DNA from: Pseudomonadota bacterium
Lineage (GTDB): Bacteria; Pseudomonadota; Alphaproteobacteria; Acetobacterales; Acetobacteraceae
NCBI GenBank assembly: GCA_021809435.1
Contig: JAKBAD010000002.1
Location: 62,001 to 126,000 of the forward strand
Length of the DNA stretch: 64,000 nucleotides
Direction: 5' to 3'
A model generated the notes under the pieces. The model did not search any database. It was not told the DNA's origin and worked only from the letters and a program-made list of their open reading frames with translations. This document shows positions 51,546 through 61,413 of this stretch, piece by piece. Position numbers and translations under genes: made by a program. Positions within the stretch are counted from its first letter, which is position 1, and every line of letters starts with the position of its first letter.

Positions 51546-52349
51546 TCAATTCGAAGGCGGCATCGCCCAGGCGGGCGGCGTGCGTCCCTCTGCCTGATAC
51601 ACCTGCACCACCTCTGAGGCACGAGATTGGCGATAAAGGCTCCTAAATGTGGCATAAGGGTCAAGCGCGGTGGCCTTGATCTGGTCGATCGTATCCAGCA
51701 GCCCGGCCCGCGTGTTCACCAAATGCAGGCCGGTTTCCGCATAGCCAAAATCGGTCAGGGCGGTGCTCGTCGGCACCACCGCCATGGGCGTGGCGAAATA
51801 AGCGAACGGCAGGTTCCACACATCGCGCACGCCCGAGGGCCCAAATACCGGCAGATATAAATAAGGCCCGGCGGGGAAGCCCCAAATCGCCAGCGTAATG
51901 CCAAAATCCGTGTCCGTCTCGGGCAGATCGATATGCTTGGCCGGATCAAAAATACCGCCAATGCCAAAGCTCGAATTAATCACGAACCGCATCAGCGACA
52001 CGCCGGCATCATGGGGCATGCCTTCGAGAATAAAATTCACCGTGCGCGCCGGCTCGCCAATATTGGAGACAAAATCCCCCACATGGTCGCGGATCGTCTG
52101 ATTCGTGACATCCACATACCCCTCCGCCACCGGCTTCATGACATAGCTGTCGAGCGTGTCATTCACCTTGTAAAACTGGCGGTTGGTCGGCTCCAGCGGG
52201 TCGTTCACGGCCCTGTAAGCCTGGTAATCCGCCACATCAGACCTGGGCGGCGCGCTGGCACAAGCGCTCAACCCCGCCAGCAGCGCCAGCCCCGGCACCG
52301 CCGCCATCATTTTCCGCGCCACCACGCGCCCGCGCCTCGTTTGTCCCAT
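51546..52349 (-). CDS. mlaA: MlaA/VacJ family outer membrane lipoprotein
   Basis: This 267-residue lipoprotein has lipobox LSA-C30 and conserved MlaA segments NDPLEPTNRQFYKVND, NSSFGIGGIFDPA and PYLYLPVFGPSGVRD. MlaA removes misplaced phospholipids from the outer leaflet of the outer membrane and passes them to MlaC, encoded next. The ATG at 52349 is preferred to a GTG at 52358 because of spacing to GAGAG. Confidence 0.92.
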   Translation of the reverse strand: MGQTRRGRVVARKMMAAVPGLALLAGLSACASAPPRSDVADYQAYRAVNDPLEPTNRQFYKVNDTLDSYVMKPVAEGYVDVTNQTIRDHVGDFVSNIGEPARTVNFILEGMPHDAGVSLMRFVINSSFGIGGIFDPAKHIDLPETDTDFGITLAIWGFPAGPYLYLPVFGPSGVRDVWNLPFAYFATPMAVVPTSTALTDFGYAETGLHLVNTRAGLLDTIDQIKATALDPYATFRSLYRQSRASEVVQVYQAEGRTPPAWAMPPSN

Positions 52350-52538
52350 GCGATCCACACTCTCGGTTTCAGGGCGGCGCCATCCCGGCCCACCCGCGAT
52401 AAGCCTGTCGCCCCCTCATACTCCGCCCCGCCGCTTCACGCCACCTCTTCGCGCATGCAATACAGCCCTGCCCGCCAATTCGCTCTTGCCTAAACCGCCC
52501 TCACCTGCCACCTACCCGCTCCACGGAGCTTGCCACGA

Positions 52539-53474
52539 ATGACCCATTCCCCCGCCCCCAATTCGCTCGAACGCTGGGCCGCGTCGCCGCGCATCAACCC
52601 CCTCCCCGCGCGCGACGGCGCCCGCCCGCCCGCCATCTCCTTCGAGTTCTTCCCTCCCAAAACCGAAGCCCTCGAAACCCAGCTCTGGTCCTGCATCCGC
52701 CGGCTCGAAGAGCTGGCCCCGGCCTTCGTCTCCGTCACCTATGGCGCCGGCGGCTCCACGCGCGAGCGCACCCACAACACGGTCGTCAAGCTGGTCCAGG
52801 AAACCAGCCTCACCCCCGCCGCCCACCTCACCTGCGTCGGCGCCTCGCGCGGCGAGGTCGATGACATCGCCCGCCGCTACTGGGATGCCGGTGTCAAACA
52901 TATCGTGGCGCTGCGCGGCGACCCGCCGCCCGGCGAAACCTACCAGCCCCACCCCCAAGGCTACGCCTACGCCGCCGATCTCGTCGCCGGGCTGAAAAAA
53001 ATCGCCGATTTCGAAATCTCCGTGGCCGCCTACCCCGAAACCCACCCCCAGGCCGCGAGCCCGGAGGCCGACCTCGACAACCTCAAGCGCAAGCTCGACA
53101 ACGGCGCCACCCGCGCCATCACCCAGCTCTTCTTCGATAATTCCCTCTATCTCCGCTTCCTCGACCGCGCCCTAGCCGCCGGCATCAAAGCCCCCATCGT
53201 GCCCGGCATCATGCCCATCACCAATTTCACCCAGGCCGGCAAATTCGGCGCCCATATCCCCGCCTGGCTGGCCGATATGTTCGAAGGGCTGGAAGACGAC
53301 CTCGAAACCCGCCGCATGGTCGCCGCCGCCACCGCCGCCGAACAAGTCCGCCTCCTTCAAGCCAACGGCATCGACGAATTCCACTTCTATACCCTCAACC
53401 GCCCCGACCTCACCTACGCCATCGCCCGTATCCTGGGCGTCAAGCCGGCTGGCCATGGCCAAACCTCACCTTAA
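52539..53474 (+). CDS. metF: Methylenetetrahydrofolate reductase
   Basis: This 311-residue FAD enzyme makes 5-methyltetrahydrofolate for methionine synthesis. ISFEFFPPKT, YGAGGSTRERT, HLTCVGASRGEVDDI, LRGDPPPG and AITQLFFDNSLYLRF are the family signatures. The ATG at 52539 follows GGAG. No SAM riboswitch-like structure could be recognised upstream. A block of five hairpins follows the gene. Confidence 0.96.
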   Translation: MTHSPAPNSLERWAASPRINPLPARDGARPPAISFEFFPPKTEALETQLWSCIRRLEELAPAFVSVTYGAGGSTRERTHNTVVKLVQETSLTPAAHLTCVGASRGEVDDIARRYWDAGVKHIVALRGDPPPGETYQPHPQGYAYAADLVAGLKKIADFEISVAAYPETHPQAASPEADLDNLKRKLDNGATRAITQLFFDNSLYLRFLDRALAAGIKAPIVPGIMPITNFTQAGKFGAHIPAWLADMFEGLEDDLETRRMVAAATAAEQVRLLQANGIDEFHFYTLNRPDLTYAIARILGVKPAGHGQTSP

Positions 53475-53480
53475 GGCGGC

Positions 53481-53648
53481 CCAAGGGGGCGCTGCCCCCT
53501 TGGAACCCCCGCCAGGGGCCGGGCCCCTGGACCTCAATAATCGGCTTCTGGCAGGCCCCCCCTTGCGGGGGGCCTGCCAGAAGCCGGATGGGTTCCAAGG
53601 GCCTCTCGGCCCTTGGCAGAGGGGTCTGGGGGGACAGCGTCCCCCCAG
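53481..53648. repeat. Array of five perfect hairpins between metF and uvrD
   Basis: Five separate perfect stems follow each other: 53481-53503 (10 bp), 53512-53530 (8 bp), 53543-53585 (19 bp, loop CTTGC), 53595-53616 (9 bp) and 53626-53648 (10 bp). The first and fourth are related (CCAAGGG cores). None has a T-run. They fill nearly the whole 201-base gap and look like assembled intergenic palindromic elements. Confidence 0.8.
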
Positions 53649-53675
53649 GACCGCCCTACGTGAAAGGCTTTATCC

Positions 53676-55814
53676 ATGACCAGCCATCTTGAGGGCCTGA
53701 ACGCGGCGCAGCGTGAGGCGGTGGAGACGATCGAGGGTCCGGTGCTGGTTTTGGCGGGGGCTGGCACGGGCAAGACGCGGGTTCTCACCACGCGGTTCGC
53801 GCATATTTTGCTGAGCAAGCGGGCATTTCCCAGCCAGGTTCTGGCGGTCACCTTCACCAACAAGGCGGCGCGTGAGATGCGCGAGCGTCTGGGTCGGGCG
53901 TTGGGCCAGCCGGTCGAGGGGCTATGGCTGGGCACGTTTCATGCGTTGGCGGCCAAGATGCTGCGGCGCTTCGCCGAGCGTGTGGGGCTGACCAGCGGGT
54001 TTTCCATCCTCGACACTGACGACCAGCTGCGGCTTTTGAAACAGGTGATGGAGGCGGCGCACATCGATGTGAAGCGCTGGCCCGCGCCGGCGCTCATGGC
54101 GCAAATCCAGCGCTGGAAGGACAAGGGCTTCCTGCCCGGCCACATCTCCACGGCCGAGAGCACCGATTTCGCCGGCGGCCGCGCCGAGGCGCTCTACAAA
54201 GCCTATCAAGACCGCCTGCGCGCCCTCAACGCCGTCGATTTCGGCGATTTGTTGCTGCTCTGCGTGCATCTGCTCAAGACCGACGCCGAGGTTCTGGCCC
54301 ATTACCAGCGCCAGTTCCGCTATATTCTGGTCGATGAGTACCAAGACACCAATCTGGTGCAATATTACTGGCTGCGCCTGCTCGCCCAGGGCCACAAGAA
54401 CATCTGCTGCGTGGGCGATGACGATCAGAGCATCTATTCCTGGCGCGGCGCCGAGATCGAGAACATCCTGAAATTCGAGCGCGACTTCCCCGGCGCCAAA
54501 ATCGTCCGGCTGGAGGCCAATTACCGCTCCACCGCCCCCATTTTGGCCGCCGCCTCGCATCTCATCGCCCATAATGAGGGGCGGCTCGGCAAAACCCTGC
54601 ATGCGGGCCGCGAGAGCGCCCATGGCGAGCCGGTCGAGATCATGTCGCTGTGGGATTCGGAAGAAGAAGCCCGCGCCGTGGCCGCGCGCGCCGAATCGCT
54701 CTGGCGGGCGGGCCACAAGCTCTCCGAAATCGCCATATTGGTCCGCGCCGGCTTCCAGACCCGCGCGTTCGAGGAACGGCTGATCGTGCTGGGCGTGCCT
54801 TACCGCATCGTCGGCGGTCTGCGCTTCTATGAGCGCGCCGAAATCCGCGACGCCCTCGCCTATCTCCGCCTGCTGGTGCAACCCACTGACGATCTAGCGT
54901 TCGAGCGCATCGTCAACACGCCTAAGCGCGGCGTGGGCGAGAGCGCGCTCCGCCTGATGCACGAGGCCGCGCGCGCCCAAACCATCCCGCTCTACGCCGC
55001 CGCCCAGCGCCTCGTCGAAACCGGCGGCTTCCGGGGCAAGCTCCTGCAAACACTGCGCGCGCTGCTGGCGCAGTTCGATGATTGGCGCGACGCGCTCGCG
55101 CGTGAGGGCCATGTCGTGGTGCTCGACCGTCTGCTCGACGAATCAGGCTATCTCGCCATGTGGAAGGCCGACAAATCCCCCGAAGCCCCAGGCCGGCTTG
55201 AAAACCTCAAGGAGCTTTCGCGCGCCCTGGCCGATTTCGCCGCCCTGCCGGACTTCCTCGAGCATGTCGCCCTGGTGACCGAGGCCGAAACCCAATCCGA
55301 CGACCAGAAACTCTCGATCATGACCCTGCACGGCGCCAAGGGGCTGGAATTCGACACCGTGTTCCTGCCCGGCTGGGAGGAAGGGCTGTTCCCCAACCAG
55401 CGCGCGCTCGATGAGGGCGGCAACAAATCGCTCGAGGAAGAGCGCCGCCTCGCTTATGTCGGCATCACCCGCGCGCGCAAGCTGGCGGTCATCACCCATG
55501 CCGCGCGCCGCAAATCCTATGCCGGCTGGAACGACGCCATCCCGTCGCGCTTCCTCGATGAGCTGCCCGAACACGCCGTGCGCCATTCGGGCTCGGCGGC
55601 GCAAAGCCATTATGGCAGCCAAATATACCGCGCCCCCGAACCCGCGCCCATCCGCAAAAGCGCCGCCACCATCGCCATCGGCGAACGTGTCTTTCACCAA
55701 AAATTCGGCTACGGCACCGTCACCGGTTCCGACGGCGGACGTCTCGACATCGCGTTCGACAAAGCCGGCCCCAAACGCGTGCTAGAGGATTTCGTAGAAC
55801 GTCATGGACCCTGA
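53676..55814 (+). CDS. uvrD: UvrD/PcrA-type superfamily I DNA helicase
   Basis: This 712-residue 3'-5' helicase works in nucleotide excision and mismatch repair. It has Walker A AGAGTGKTRVLTTRF, DEYQDTN, DDDQSIYSWRGA, TLHGAKGLEFDTVFLPG and VGITRARKLAV. The C-terminal segment from about residue 665 (VFHQKFGYGTV) is the UvrD/PcrA Tudor-like domain that contacts RNA polymerase. It overlaps prmA by 11 bases. Confidence 0.95.
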   Translation: MTSHLEGLNAAQREAVETIEGPVLVLAGAGTGKTRVLTTRFAHILLSKRAFPSQVLAVTFTNKAAREMRERLGRALGQPVEGLWLGTFHALAAKMLRRFAERVGLTSGFSILDTDDQLRLLKQVMEAAHIDVKRWPAPALMAQIQRWKDKGFLPGHISTAESTDFAGGRAEALYKAYQDRLRALNAVDFGDLLLLCVHLLKTDAEVLAHYQRQFRYILVDEYQDTNLVQYYWLRLLAQGHKNICCVGDDDQSIYSWRGAEIENILKFERDFPGAKIVRLEANYRSTAPILAAASHLIAHNEGRLGKTLHAGRESAHGEPVEIMSLWDSEEEARAVAARAESLWRAGHKLSEIAILVRAGFQTRAFEERLIVLGVPYRIVGGLRFYERAEIRDALAYLRLLVQPTDDLAFERIVNTPKRGVGESALRLMHEAARAQTIPLYAAAQRLVETGGFRGKLLQTLRALLAQFDDWRDALAREGHVVVLDRLLDESGYLAMWKADKSPEAPGRLENLKELSRALADFAALPDFLEHVALVTEAETQSDDQKLSIMTLHGAKGLEFDTVFLPGWEEGLFPNQRALDEGGNKSLEEERRLAYVGITRARKLAVITHAARRKSYAGWNDAIPSRFLDELPEHAVRHSGSAAQSHYGSQIYRAPEPAPIRKSAATIAIGERVFHQKFGYGTVTGSDGGRLDIAFDKAGPKRVLEDFVERHGP

Positions 55815-56685
55815 ACTGCTCGACTGCATCTCCCTTCGCGTCCCCGCCGAGGCGCTCGAAGCCTTCGAATCCGCCCTCTCCTCGGTCTGCCGCGCGGTCT
55901 CCTTCTACCACGATGAAGAAATGGATGAATGGGACATCCAGGCCGTGAAGGAGCGTGGCGAACACGAGGAAGACCTCGCCGCCGCGCTCGCGATCGCTGG
56001 CATCCTCACCGGCGTCAGCCCCGCCCTCACGCGCGAGCTGGTGCCCGTCGCTGGCTGGCTGGCCCGCACCCAAGCCGCCTTCCCCGAGCAATTCATCGGC
56101 AACCGCTTCGCCATCCGCGGCACCCATATCCAAGAGCCCCAAACCCCCGGCCGCATCACCCTCACGCTCGATGCCGGTCTGGCCTTCGGCACGGGCGAGC
56201 ACAACTCCACCCGCGGCTGCCTGGTCATGCTCGAATCCTACGCCCAGCGCTACGCCCCCCGCCGCATCCTCGATCTCGGCACCGGCTCTGGCATCCTCGC
56301 CATCGCCGCCGCCAAGCTGCTCCACCAGCGCGTCCTGGCCTCCGACATCGACCACCGCGCCGCGCGCGTCGCCAACGCCAACGCGGCCCTCAACGGCGTC
56401 GCCGCGCGCGTCCACGCCATCCAGGCCGATGGCTGGCAAACCCCCGTGCTCACCCGCAACGCCCCCTACGATCTGGTGTTCGCCAACATCCTGGCCCGGC
56501 CCTTATGCGCCATGGCCCATTCCCTGGCCGCGCATCTGGCCCCCAACGGCCACGCCATCCTAGCCGGGCTGCTCAACACCCAGGTCAACTGGGTGCTCTC
56601 CGCCCATCGCCGCCAAGGCCTGGTGCTGGAGCGCCGCCTCATCGACGGCGCCTGGTCCATCCTGCTGCTGCGCAAACCATCTTAA
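55804..56685 (+). CDS. prmA: Ribosomal protein L11 methyltransferase
   Basis: This 293-residue SAM-dependent methyltransferase trimethylates ribosomal protein L11. The C-terminal catalytic domain has DAGLAFGTGEHNSTRGC, then the SAM-binding ILDLGTGSGILAIAAAKL and DLVFANILARPL; the N-terminal domain binds L11. It starts within the last codons of uvrD, so the two are translationally coupled. Confidence 0.95.
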   Translation: MDPELLDCISLRVPAEALEAFESALSSVCRAVSFYHDEEMDEWDIQAVKERGEHEEDLAAALAIAGILTGVSPALTRELVPVAGWLARTQAAFPEQFIGNRFAIRGTHIQEPQTPGRITLTLDAGLAFGTGEHNSTRGCLVMLESYAQRYAPRRILDLGTGSGILAIAAAKLLHQRVLASDIDHRAARVANANAALNGVAARVHAIQADGWQTPVLTRNAPYDLVFANILARPLCAMAHSLAAHLAPNGHAILAGLLNTQVNWVLSAHRRQGLVLERRLIDGAWSILLLRKPS

Positions 56686-56741
56686 TTTAAGGTTGCAAAC
56701 CCCCTAAATCCCCCGCCATACACAACCGGCGGGGGATTTTC

Positions 56742-58259
56742 ATGCCGGCCACCACCATCAGCGCCTACACCACCACTCCAGCGCGTCTCTCCACGGCCGG
56801 CGCCGCGCTCACCCTCACCCCCACCGCCACCATCGCGGCGGGCAGCGCTACCGGCGTGGTGCTCGCCGCGTCTGGCCAATCGGTGCAAAATGCCGGCACC
56901 ATCACCAGCCTTGGCACCGCCATCGCCGGCTACAGCCTGGCCAGCGTCACCAATTCCGGCCTGCTCGCGGGCTATCAAACCGGCCTCGCGCTCGGGCCTC
57001 AAAACCACCTCGCCAATACCGGCACCATCCGCGCGGGCGCGGTCTCGGGCACCGGCATCACGCTTGGCCCCGCCGACGCGCTCAGCAATTCCGGCCTCAT
57101 CACCGGCGCGCGCGGCCTCTATTATTTCGGCACAGGCGGCACCGAAACCATCCTCAACACCGGCACCATCTCCGGCAGCCAAGAGGGCATCGCCCTGTTC
57201 GGCGCCAACGCCACCATCATCAACCAAGGCACCATTTCCGGCGCCACCATGGCGCTCACCGACTCAAACCTCCTCGCCACCCCCCATCTCGACCTCATCC
57301 TCACCCCCGGCGCCGTGCTCTCGGGCGGGGTCAATGTCTCGGGCGGCGACTTCGCCCTCACCCTGGCGTCCGGCCTCACCTCCGGCACGCTCGGCCTGGG
57401 CTCCATCTCCGGCCTCACCAGCCTCGCCCTCGCCCCCACCGCCAGCTGGACCATCACCGCCCCCAGCGCCGAACTGGCCGCCATCCAAACCATCGCCGGC
57501 CTCACCAGCCAGGACGAGCTCATCCTCACCGACCTCACCAGCCCCGCCACCCTCACCATCGGCACGCCCGGCCTGGTCACCCTCACCAGCGCCAGCCTCA
57601 CCACCACCCTGGCCCTCGCGGGCGCGCAACCGGGCAGCAACTCCTACAACCTGGTCAAAACCGCCTCGGGCGCCTACGCCCTCACCGCCCAGGCCATCTG
57701 CTATCTGCGGGGCACACACATCCTCACCCCCACCGGCCCACGCCCGATCGAGCAGCTCCGCATCGGCGACCTTGTCATCACCCGCTTCACCGGCATCCGC
57801 CCCATACGCTGGATCGGCCGCCAAACACTGCGCCCCACCCATCACAGCCCGGCGCTCGCCCCCATCCGCATCAGCCCCGGCGCGCTCGGCCCCGGCCAGC
57901 CCGCCCGCCCGCTTTATGTCTCTCCCGGCCACGCCCTGCTCATCAACGGCCAGCTCATCCTGGCGCGCCTGCTCCAAAACGGCACCACCATTACCCAGCC
58001 CCCCACGCCCCCTCTCATCGAGTATTACCAGCTCGACCTCGGCACCCATGAGTGCATCATCGCCGAAGGCACCTACGCCGAAACCTACGCCGACGCTGGC
58101 GCCATGCGCGCCCAGTTCGACAATGCCGCCGAATTCGACCGCCTCCACCCCCACCATCTCCCGCCCGAAGAGCCCGTGCTCTGCGCGCCCCGCCCCCTCA
58201 AGGGCCGCCGCCTGGCCGCCGCCCTGGCCACCCTGCCCGTGGCCGCCGTGGCCGCCTGA
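56742..58259 (+). CDS. Beta-repeat surface protein with C-terminal Hint domain
   Basis: This 505-residue protein has an N-terminal region (about 1-310) of irregular beta-helix repeats built on NAGTI, NSGLI, NTGTI and NQGTI units, as in autotransporter or adhesin passengers. A Hint (hedgehog/intein) domain of the Hint_2 type follows from C320: CYLRGTHILTPTGPRPIEQL, RFTGIRPIRWIGRQ, YVSPGHALLING and ECIIAEGTYAETYAD. Hint domains can cleave at the leading cysteine. No Sec signal peptide is visible, so export would need another route such as a type I system. GGGGGA precedes the ATG. No intein C-terminal Asn is evident. Confidence 0.87.
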   Translation: MPATTISAYTTTPARLSTAGAALTLTPTATIAAGSATGVVLAASGQSVQNAGTITSLGTAIAGYSLASVTNSGLLAGYQTGLALGPQNHLANTGTIRAGAVSGTGITLGPADALSNSGLITGARGLYYFGTGGTETILNTGTISGSQEGIALFGANATIINQGTISGATMALTDSNLLATPHLDLILTPGAVLSGGVNVSGGDFALTLASGLTSGTLGLGSISGLTSLALAPTASWTITAPSAELAAIQTIAGLTSQDELILTDLTSPATLTIGTPGLVTLTSASLTTTLALAGAQPGSNSYNLVKTASGAYALTAQAICYLRGTHILTPTGPRPIEQLRIGDLVITRFTGIRPIRWIGRQTLRPTHHSPALAPIRISPGALGPGQPARPLYVSPGHALLINGQLILARLLQNGTTITQPPTPPLIEYYQLDLGTHECIIAEGTYAETYADAGAMRAQFDNAAEFDRLHPHHLPPEEPVLCAPRPLKGRRLAAALATLPVAAVAA

Positions 58260-58267
58260 GAATTGCC

Positions 58268-58438
58268 CTGGGGGAACGCCGTTCCCCCAGCCCCCCATGC
58301 CAAAGACCGAAAGGCCTTTGGAAACCATCCGCCATCAAAAAAGGGACCCGCAAGGGGTCCCTTTTTCGATGGCGACTACAGAGTGGTTTCCAGGGCCGTG
58401 GTCCTGGCCTGGATGCGGGGAGGATAACGCCTCCCCGC
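58268..58438. terminator. Cluster of hairpins between the Hint gene and pntB
   Basis: CTGGGGGAAC/GTTCCCCCAG (58268-58290) follows the Hint gene. AAAAAGGGACCC/GGGTCCCTTTTT (58338-58366) is a strong bidirectional terminator with T-runs on both strands. GCGGGGAGG/CCTCCCCGC (58415-58438) lies just after the 3' end of pntB. Together they separate the two convergent transcripts. Confidence 0.85.
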
Positions 58439-58448
58439 TGACCAAGCC

Positions 58449-59855
58449 TCAGTGGCCCAAAGCCTGCACAATTTCCTCGGTCATCTTCTTGGCATCGCCA
58501 AACAGCATCATGGTGTTGTCGCGGAAGAAGAGTTCGTTCTCCACGCCCGCATACCCCGAGGCCATCGAGCGTTTCACGAACAGCACGGTCTTGGCCTTGT
58601 CCACTTCCAAAATGGGCATGCCAAAAATCGGGCTGGCCGGGTTGGTCTTGGCGGCCGGGTTGGTCACGTCGTTGGCGCCAATCACATAAACCACATCGGC
58701 GGTCGAGAACTCGTTATTGATCTGCTCAAGCTCGAACACCTCATCATAAGGCACATTGGCCTCGGCCAGCAGCACGTTCATATGCCCCGGCATACGCCCC
58801 GCCACCGGGTGAATGGCGTATTTCACCTCCACCCCCTCGGCCTTGAGCATATCAGCCATTTCGCGCAGCGCGTGCTGGGCCTGGGCCACGGCCATGCCAT
58901 AGCCCGGCACCACAATCACCTTCGAGGCATTCTTCATAATGAAGCCGGCATCATCGGCCGAGCCCACCTTCACCGCCTTGTCGCCTCCCGGCCCGGCAGC
59001 GGCGGCCGCGTCGGCGGTGGTGCCGAACCCGCCGGCAATCACGTTGATGATCGAGCGGTTCATGCCCTTACACATGATGTAGGACAGAATGGCACCCGAA
59101 GAGCCAACCAGCGCGCCGGTCACAATCAGCGCCAGATTGCCGATGGTAAAGCCAATGCCCGAAGCCGCCCAGCCTGAATAGGAGTTGAGCATCGACACCA
59201 CCACCGGCATATCCGCGCCACCAATGGGGATGATGAGCAGCACGCCCAAGCTGAGCGCCAGCGCCGCGATGATCGAGAACAGCACCGCCGACCCGCCCGA
59301 GAACACGAACAGGATGATGAACAGCACAATGGCGATGCCAATACCGGCATTGAGCTGATGCTGGCCCTTGAACGTCACCGGCGTACCCTTGAGCAGCGCC
59401 TGCAGCTTGCCAAACGCGATCAGCGAGCCCGTGAAGGTGATGGCGCCAATCGCCAGACCGAGCGACATCTCGATCAGGCTCTCGACATGGATATGGTGCG
59501 GCACGCCAATGCCAAAGCTCTGCGGGGCGTTGAGCGCCGAAGCCGCCACGAACACCGCCGCCAGGCCGACGAGCGAGTGGAACGCCGCCACCAGCTGCGG
59601 CAGCGCGGTCATTTTAATCTTCTGCGCGACCACCAACCCAATCGAGCCGCCAATGGCGATGCCCAACAGAATGGTCAGGCCCCAGCCCAGGCTCATGCCA
59701 CCATGCAAATAGGTGGCGATAATGGCAATGAGCATGCCGATCATGCCAAAGCGGTTGCCCCGGCGTGAGGTGGTGGGGTGCGAGAGCCCGCGCAGCGCCA
59801 GAATGAACAAAACGGCGGCGACGAGATAGGCAAACGAGGTCAGTGACTGATTCAT
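58449..59855 (-). CDS. pntB: NAD(P) transhydrogenase subunit beta
   Basis: This 468-residue inner membrane subunit has about nine hydrophobic helices followed by the NADP(H)-binding domain III (VIVVPGYGMAVAQAQH, YAIHPVAGRMPGHMNVLLAE, VIGANDVTNPAAKT). Proton-translocating transhydrogenase transfers hydride between NADH and NADP+. It is the last gene of the pntAA-pntAB-pntB operon, with 12 bases after pntAB. Confidence 0.97.
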   Translation of the reverse strand: MNQSLTSFAYLVAAVLFILALRGLSHPTTSRRGNRFGMIGMLIAIIATYLHGGMSLGWGLTILLGIAIGGSIGLVVAQKIKMTALPQLVAAFHSLVGLAAVFVAASALNAPQSFGIGVPHHIHVESLIEMSLGLAIGAITFTGSLIAFGKLQALLKGTPVTFKGQHQLNAGIGIAIVLFIILFVFSGGSAVLFSIIAALALSLGVLLIIPIGGADMPVVVSMLNSYSGWAASGIGFTIGNLALIVTGALVGSSGAILSYIMCKGMNRSIINVIAGGFGTTADAAAAAGPGGDKAVKVGSADDAGFIMKNASKVIVVPGYGMAVAQAQHALREMADMLKAEGVEVKYAIHPVAGRMPGHMNVLLAEANVPYDEVFELEQINNEFSTADVVYVIGANDVTNPAAKTNPASPIFGMPILEVDKAKTVLFVKRSMASGYAGVENELFFRDNTMMLFGDAKKMTEEIVQALGH

Positions 59856-59867
59856 GTGCCCGGCCCC

Positions 59868-60263
59868 TTATTTTTTCTTGAACATGGCGAGCATGCGGTT
59901 GGTCACCGCGAAGCCGCCAAAAATGTTCACGCTCACCAGCACCACGGCCAGAAACCCGAACACATGCGCCACCATCGAGCCATGCAGCCCGGTGGCCAGC
60001 ATGGCGCCCACAATAATGACCGAGGAAATGGCGTTGGTCACCGCCATCAGCGGCGAGTGCAGCGCGGGCGTCACACTCCACACCACATAATAGCCAACAA
60101 AAATGGCCAGCACGAAAATGCTGAACAAATACACAAACGGCGCGGCCGGGGGCGCGTTGGCGGCGGCGGCGGCGGCCATGCCGGCGGCGGCCTGCGCCAG
60201 GTCGGCGGCCTGGTGCGAAAGTGCTGCTGCCTGGGCGGCAATATCAGCGGGGGTCGATGTCAT
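59868..60263 (-). CDS. pntAB: NAD(P) transhydrogenase subunit alpha 2
   Basis: This 131-residue subunit supplies membrane helices of domain II ([20 protein letters not shown] and [20 protein letters not shown]) after an Ala-rich N-terminal extension. The split alpha subunit is typical of alphaproteobacteria. The ATG at 60263 has GGAGG at 9-base spacing; an ATG at 60269 is closer to the site and less likely. Confidence 0.93.
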   Translation of the reverse strand: MTSTPADIAAQAAALSHQAADLAQAAAGMAAAAAANAPPAAPFVYLFSIFVLAIFVGYYVVWSVTPALHSPLMAVTNAISSVIIVGAMLATGLHGSMVAHVFGFLAVVLVSVNIFGGFAVTNRMLAMFKKK

Positions 60264-60279
60264 ATCCATGTCCTCCGGG

Positions 60280-61413
60280 TCAGGCGGCGGGCTTGAAGTT
60301 CGGATGCACGATCTCACCAGCCTTGGTGAGCAGCGCGCCCTTGATCAGATCATCCTCGGGCTTCAGGTTGGGCGCGCTGGCGTCCTTGTCCCAGAAGGTG
60401 GTGAGGAAGGTGAGCAGATTGCGGGCATAAAGCTGGCTCGCCGCCACGCCAATGCGCGCCGGCCAGTTGCGGTGGCCCAGAATGGTCACGCCATTGGGGG
60501 TGGTAATCACCTCGCCCGGCACGGTGGCGGCGCAATTACCGCCCGCATCCGCCGCCAGATCGATGATGATCGACCCTGGCTTCATGGCATCCACCATCTC
60601 CTGCGTCACAATCACCGGCGCGCGGCGCCCCTGCACCAGCGCGGTGCAGATGATAATGTCGTTCTTGGCCACCGTGGTCAGCATCAGCTCGGCCTGCTTA
60701 CGGCGGAACTCCTCAGACATCTGGCCGGCATAAGGCCCGGTCTGCTTGGCTGATTCTTCGTCATCCACGCCCACATAGGTTGCCCCCAGCGAACGGATTT
60801 CTTCCTTCGCCGCCGGGCGCACATCCGTGCCCGAGACAATGCCGCCAAGCCGGCGCGCGGTGGCAATGGCCTGCAGCCCCGCCACACCGGCGCCAATCAC
60901 AAACACGCGCGCCGGCGCCACGGTGCCCGCCGCCGTCATCATCAGCGGAAACCCGCGCGGAAACGCGTTCGCCGCCTCGATCACCGCGCGGTAGCCCGCC
61001 AGGTTGGCCTGGCTGGAGAGCACATCCATGCTCTGCGCGCGGGTGATGCGCGGCAGCAATTCCAGCGCCACGGCGTCAATCTTCCTGGCCGCCAAATCCC
61101 CGGCCAGTTCCGGGTCCGAGGCCGCGTTGAGCTGCCCGATCACCAGCGTGCCCGGCGCCACCAGCGCCCGCACCGCCTCATCGGGGGCATTGACGCAAAA
61201 CAAAATCCCGGCGCCGCTCAGCATAGCCCCGGCATCGGCCATAATCGTGGCTCCAGCGGCGGCGAACTCATCGTCTGAAATGGCCGCCGCCACGCCCGCG
61301 CCGGTTTCCACCGCCACGTCGAGCCCCAAACCCACCAATTTCTTCACCGTATCCGGAGTGGCGGCCACTCTGGCCTCCCCCGCACGGCGCTCCTTCAAAA
61401 CCGCGAGACGCAT
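60280..61413 (-). CDS. pntAA: NAD(P) transhydrogenase subunit alpha 1
   Basis: This 377-residue soluble domain I binds NAD(H). It opens [20 protein letters not shown] and has the dinucleotide site [21 protein letters not shown] and the mobile-loop region [19 protein letters not shown]. It leads the transhydrogenase operon; its promoter should lie in the 360-base gap upstream. Confidence 0.96.
   Translation of the reverse strand: MRLAVLKERRAGEARVAATPDTVKKLVGLGLDVAVETGAGVAAAISDDEFAAAGATIMADAGAMLSGAGILFCVNAPDEAVRALVAPGTLVIGQLNAASDPELAGDLAARKIDAVALELLPRITRAQSMDVLSSQANLAGYRAVIEAANAFPRGFPLMMTAAGTVAPARVFVIGAGVAGLQAIATARRLGGIVSGTDVRPAAKEEIRSLGATYVGVDDEESAKQTGPYAGQMSEEFRRKQAELMLTTVAKNDIIICTALVQGRRAPVIVTQEMVDAMKPGSIIIDLAADAGGNCAATVPGEVITTPNGVTILGHRNWPARIGVAASQLYARNLLTFLTTFWDKDASAPNLKPEDDLIKGALLTKAGEIVHPNFKPAA

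Noticed and set aside
52359-52538. SAM riboswitch or other leader upstream of metF
   Set aside because: I could not find conserved core elements or a terminator/antiterminator pair in the 180 bases.
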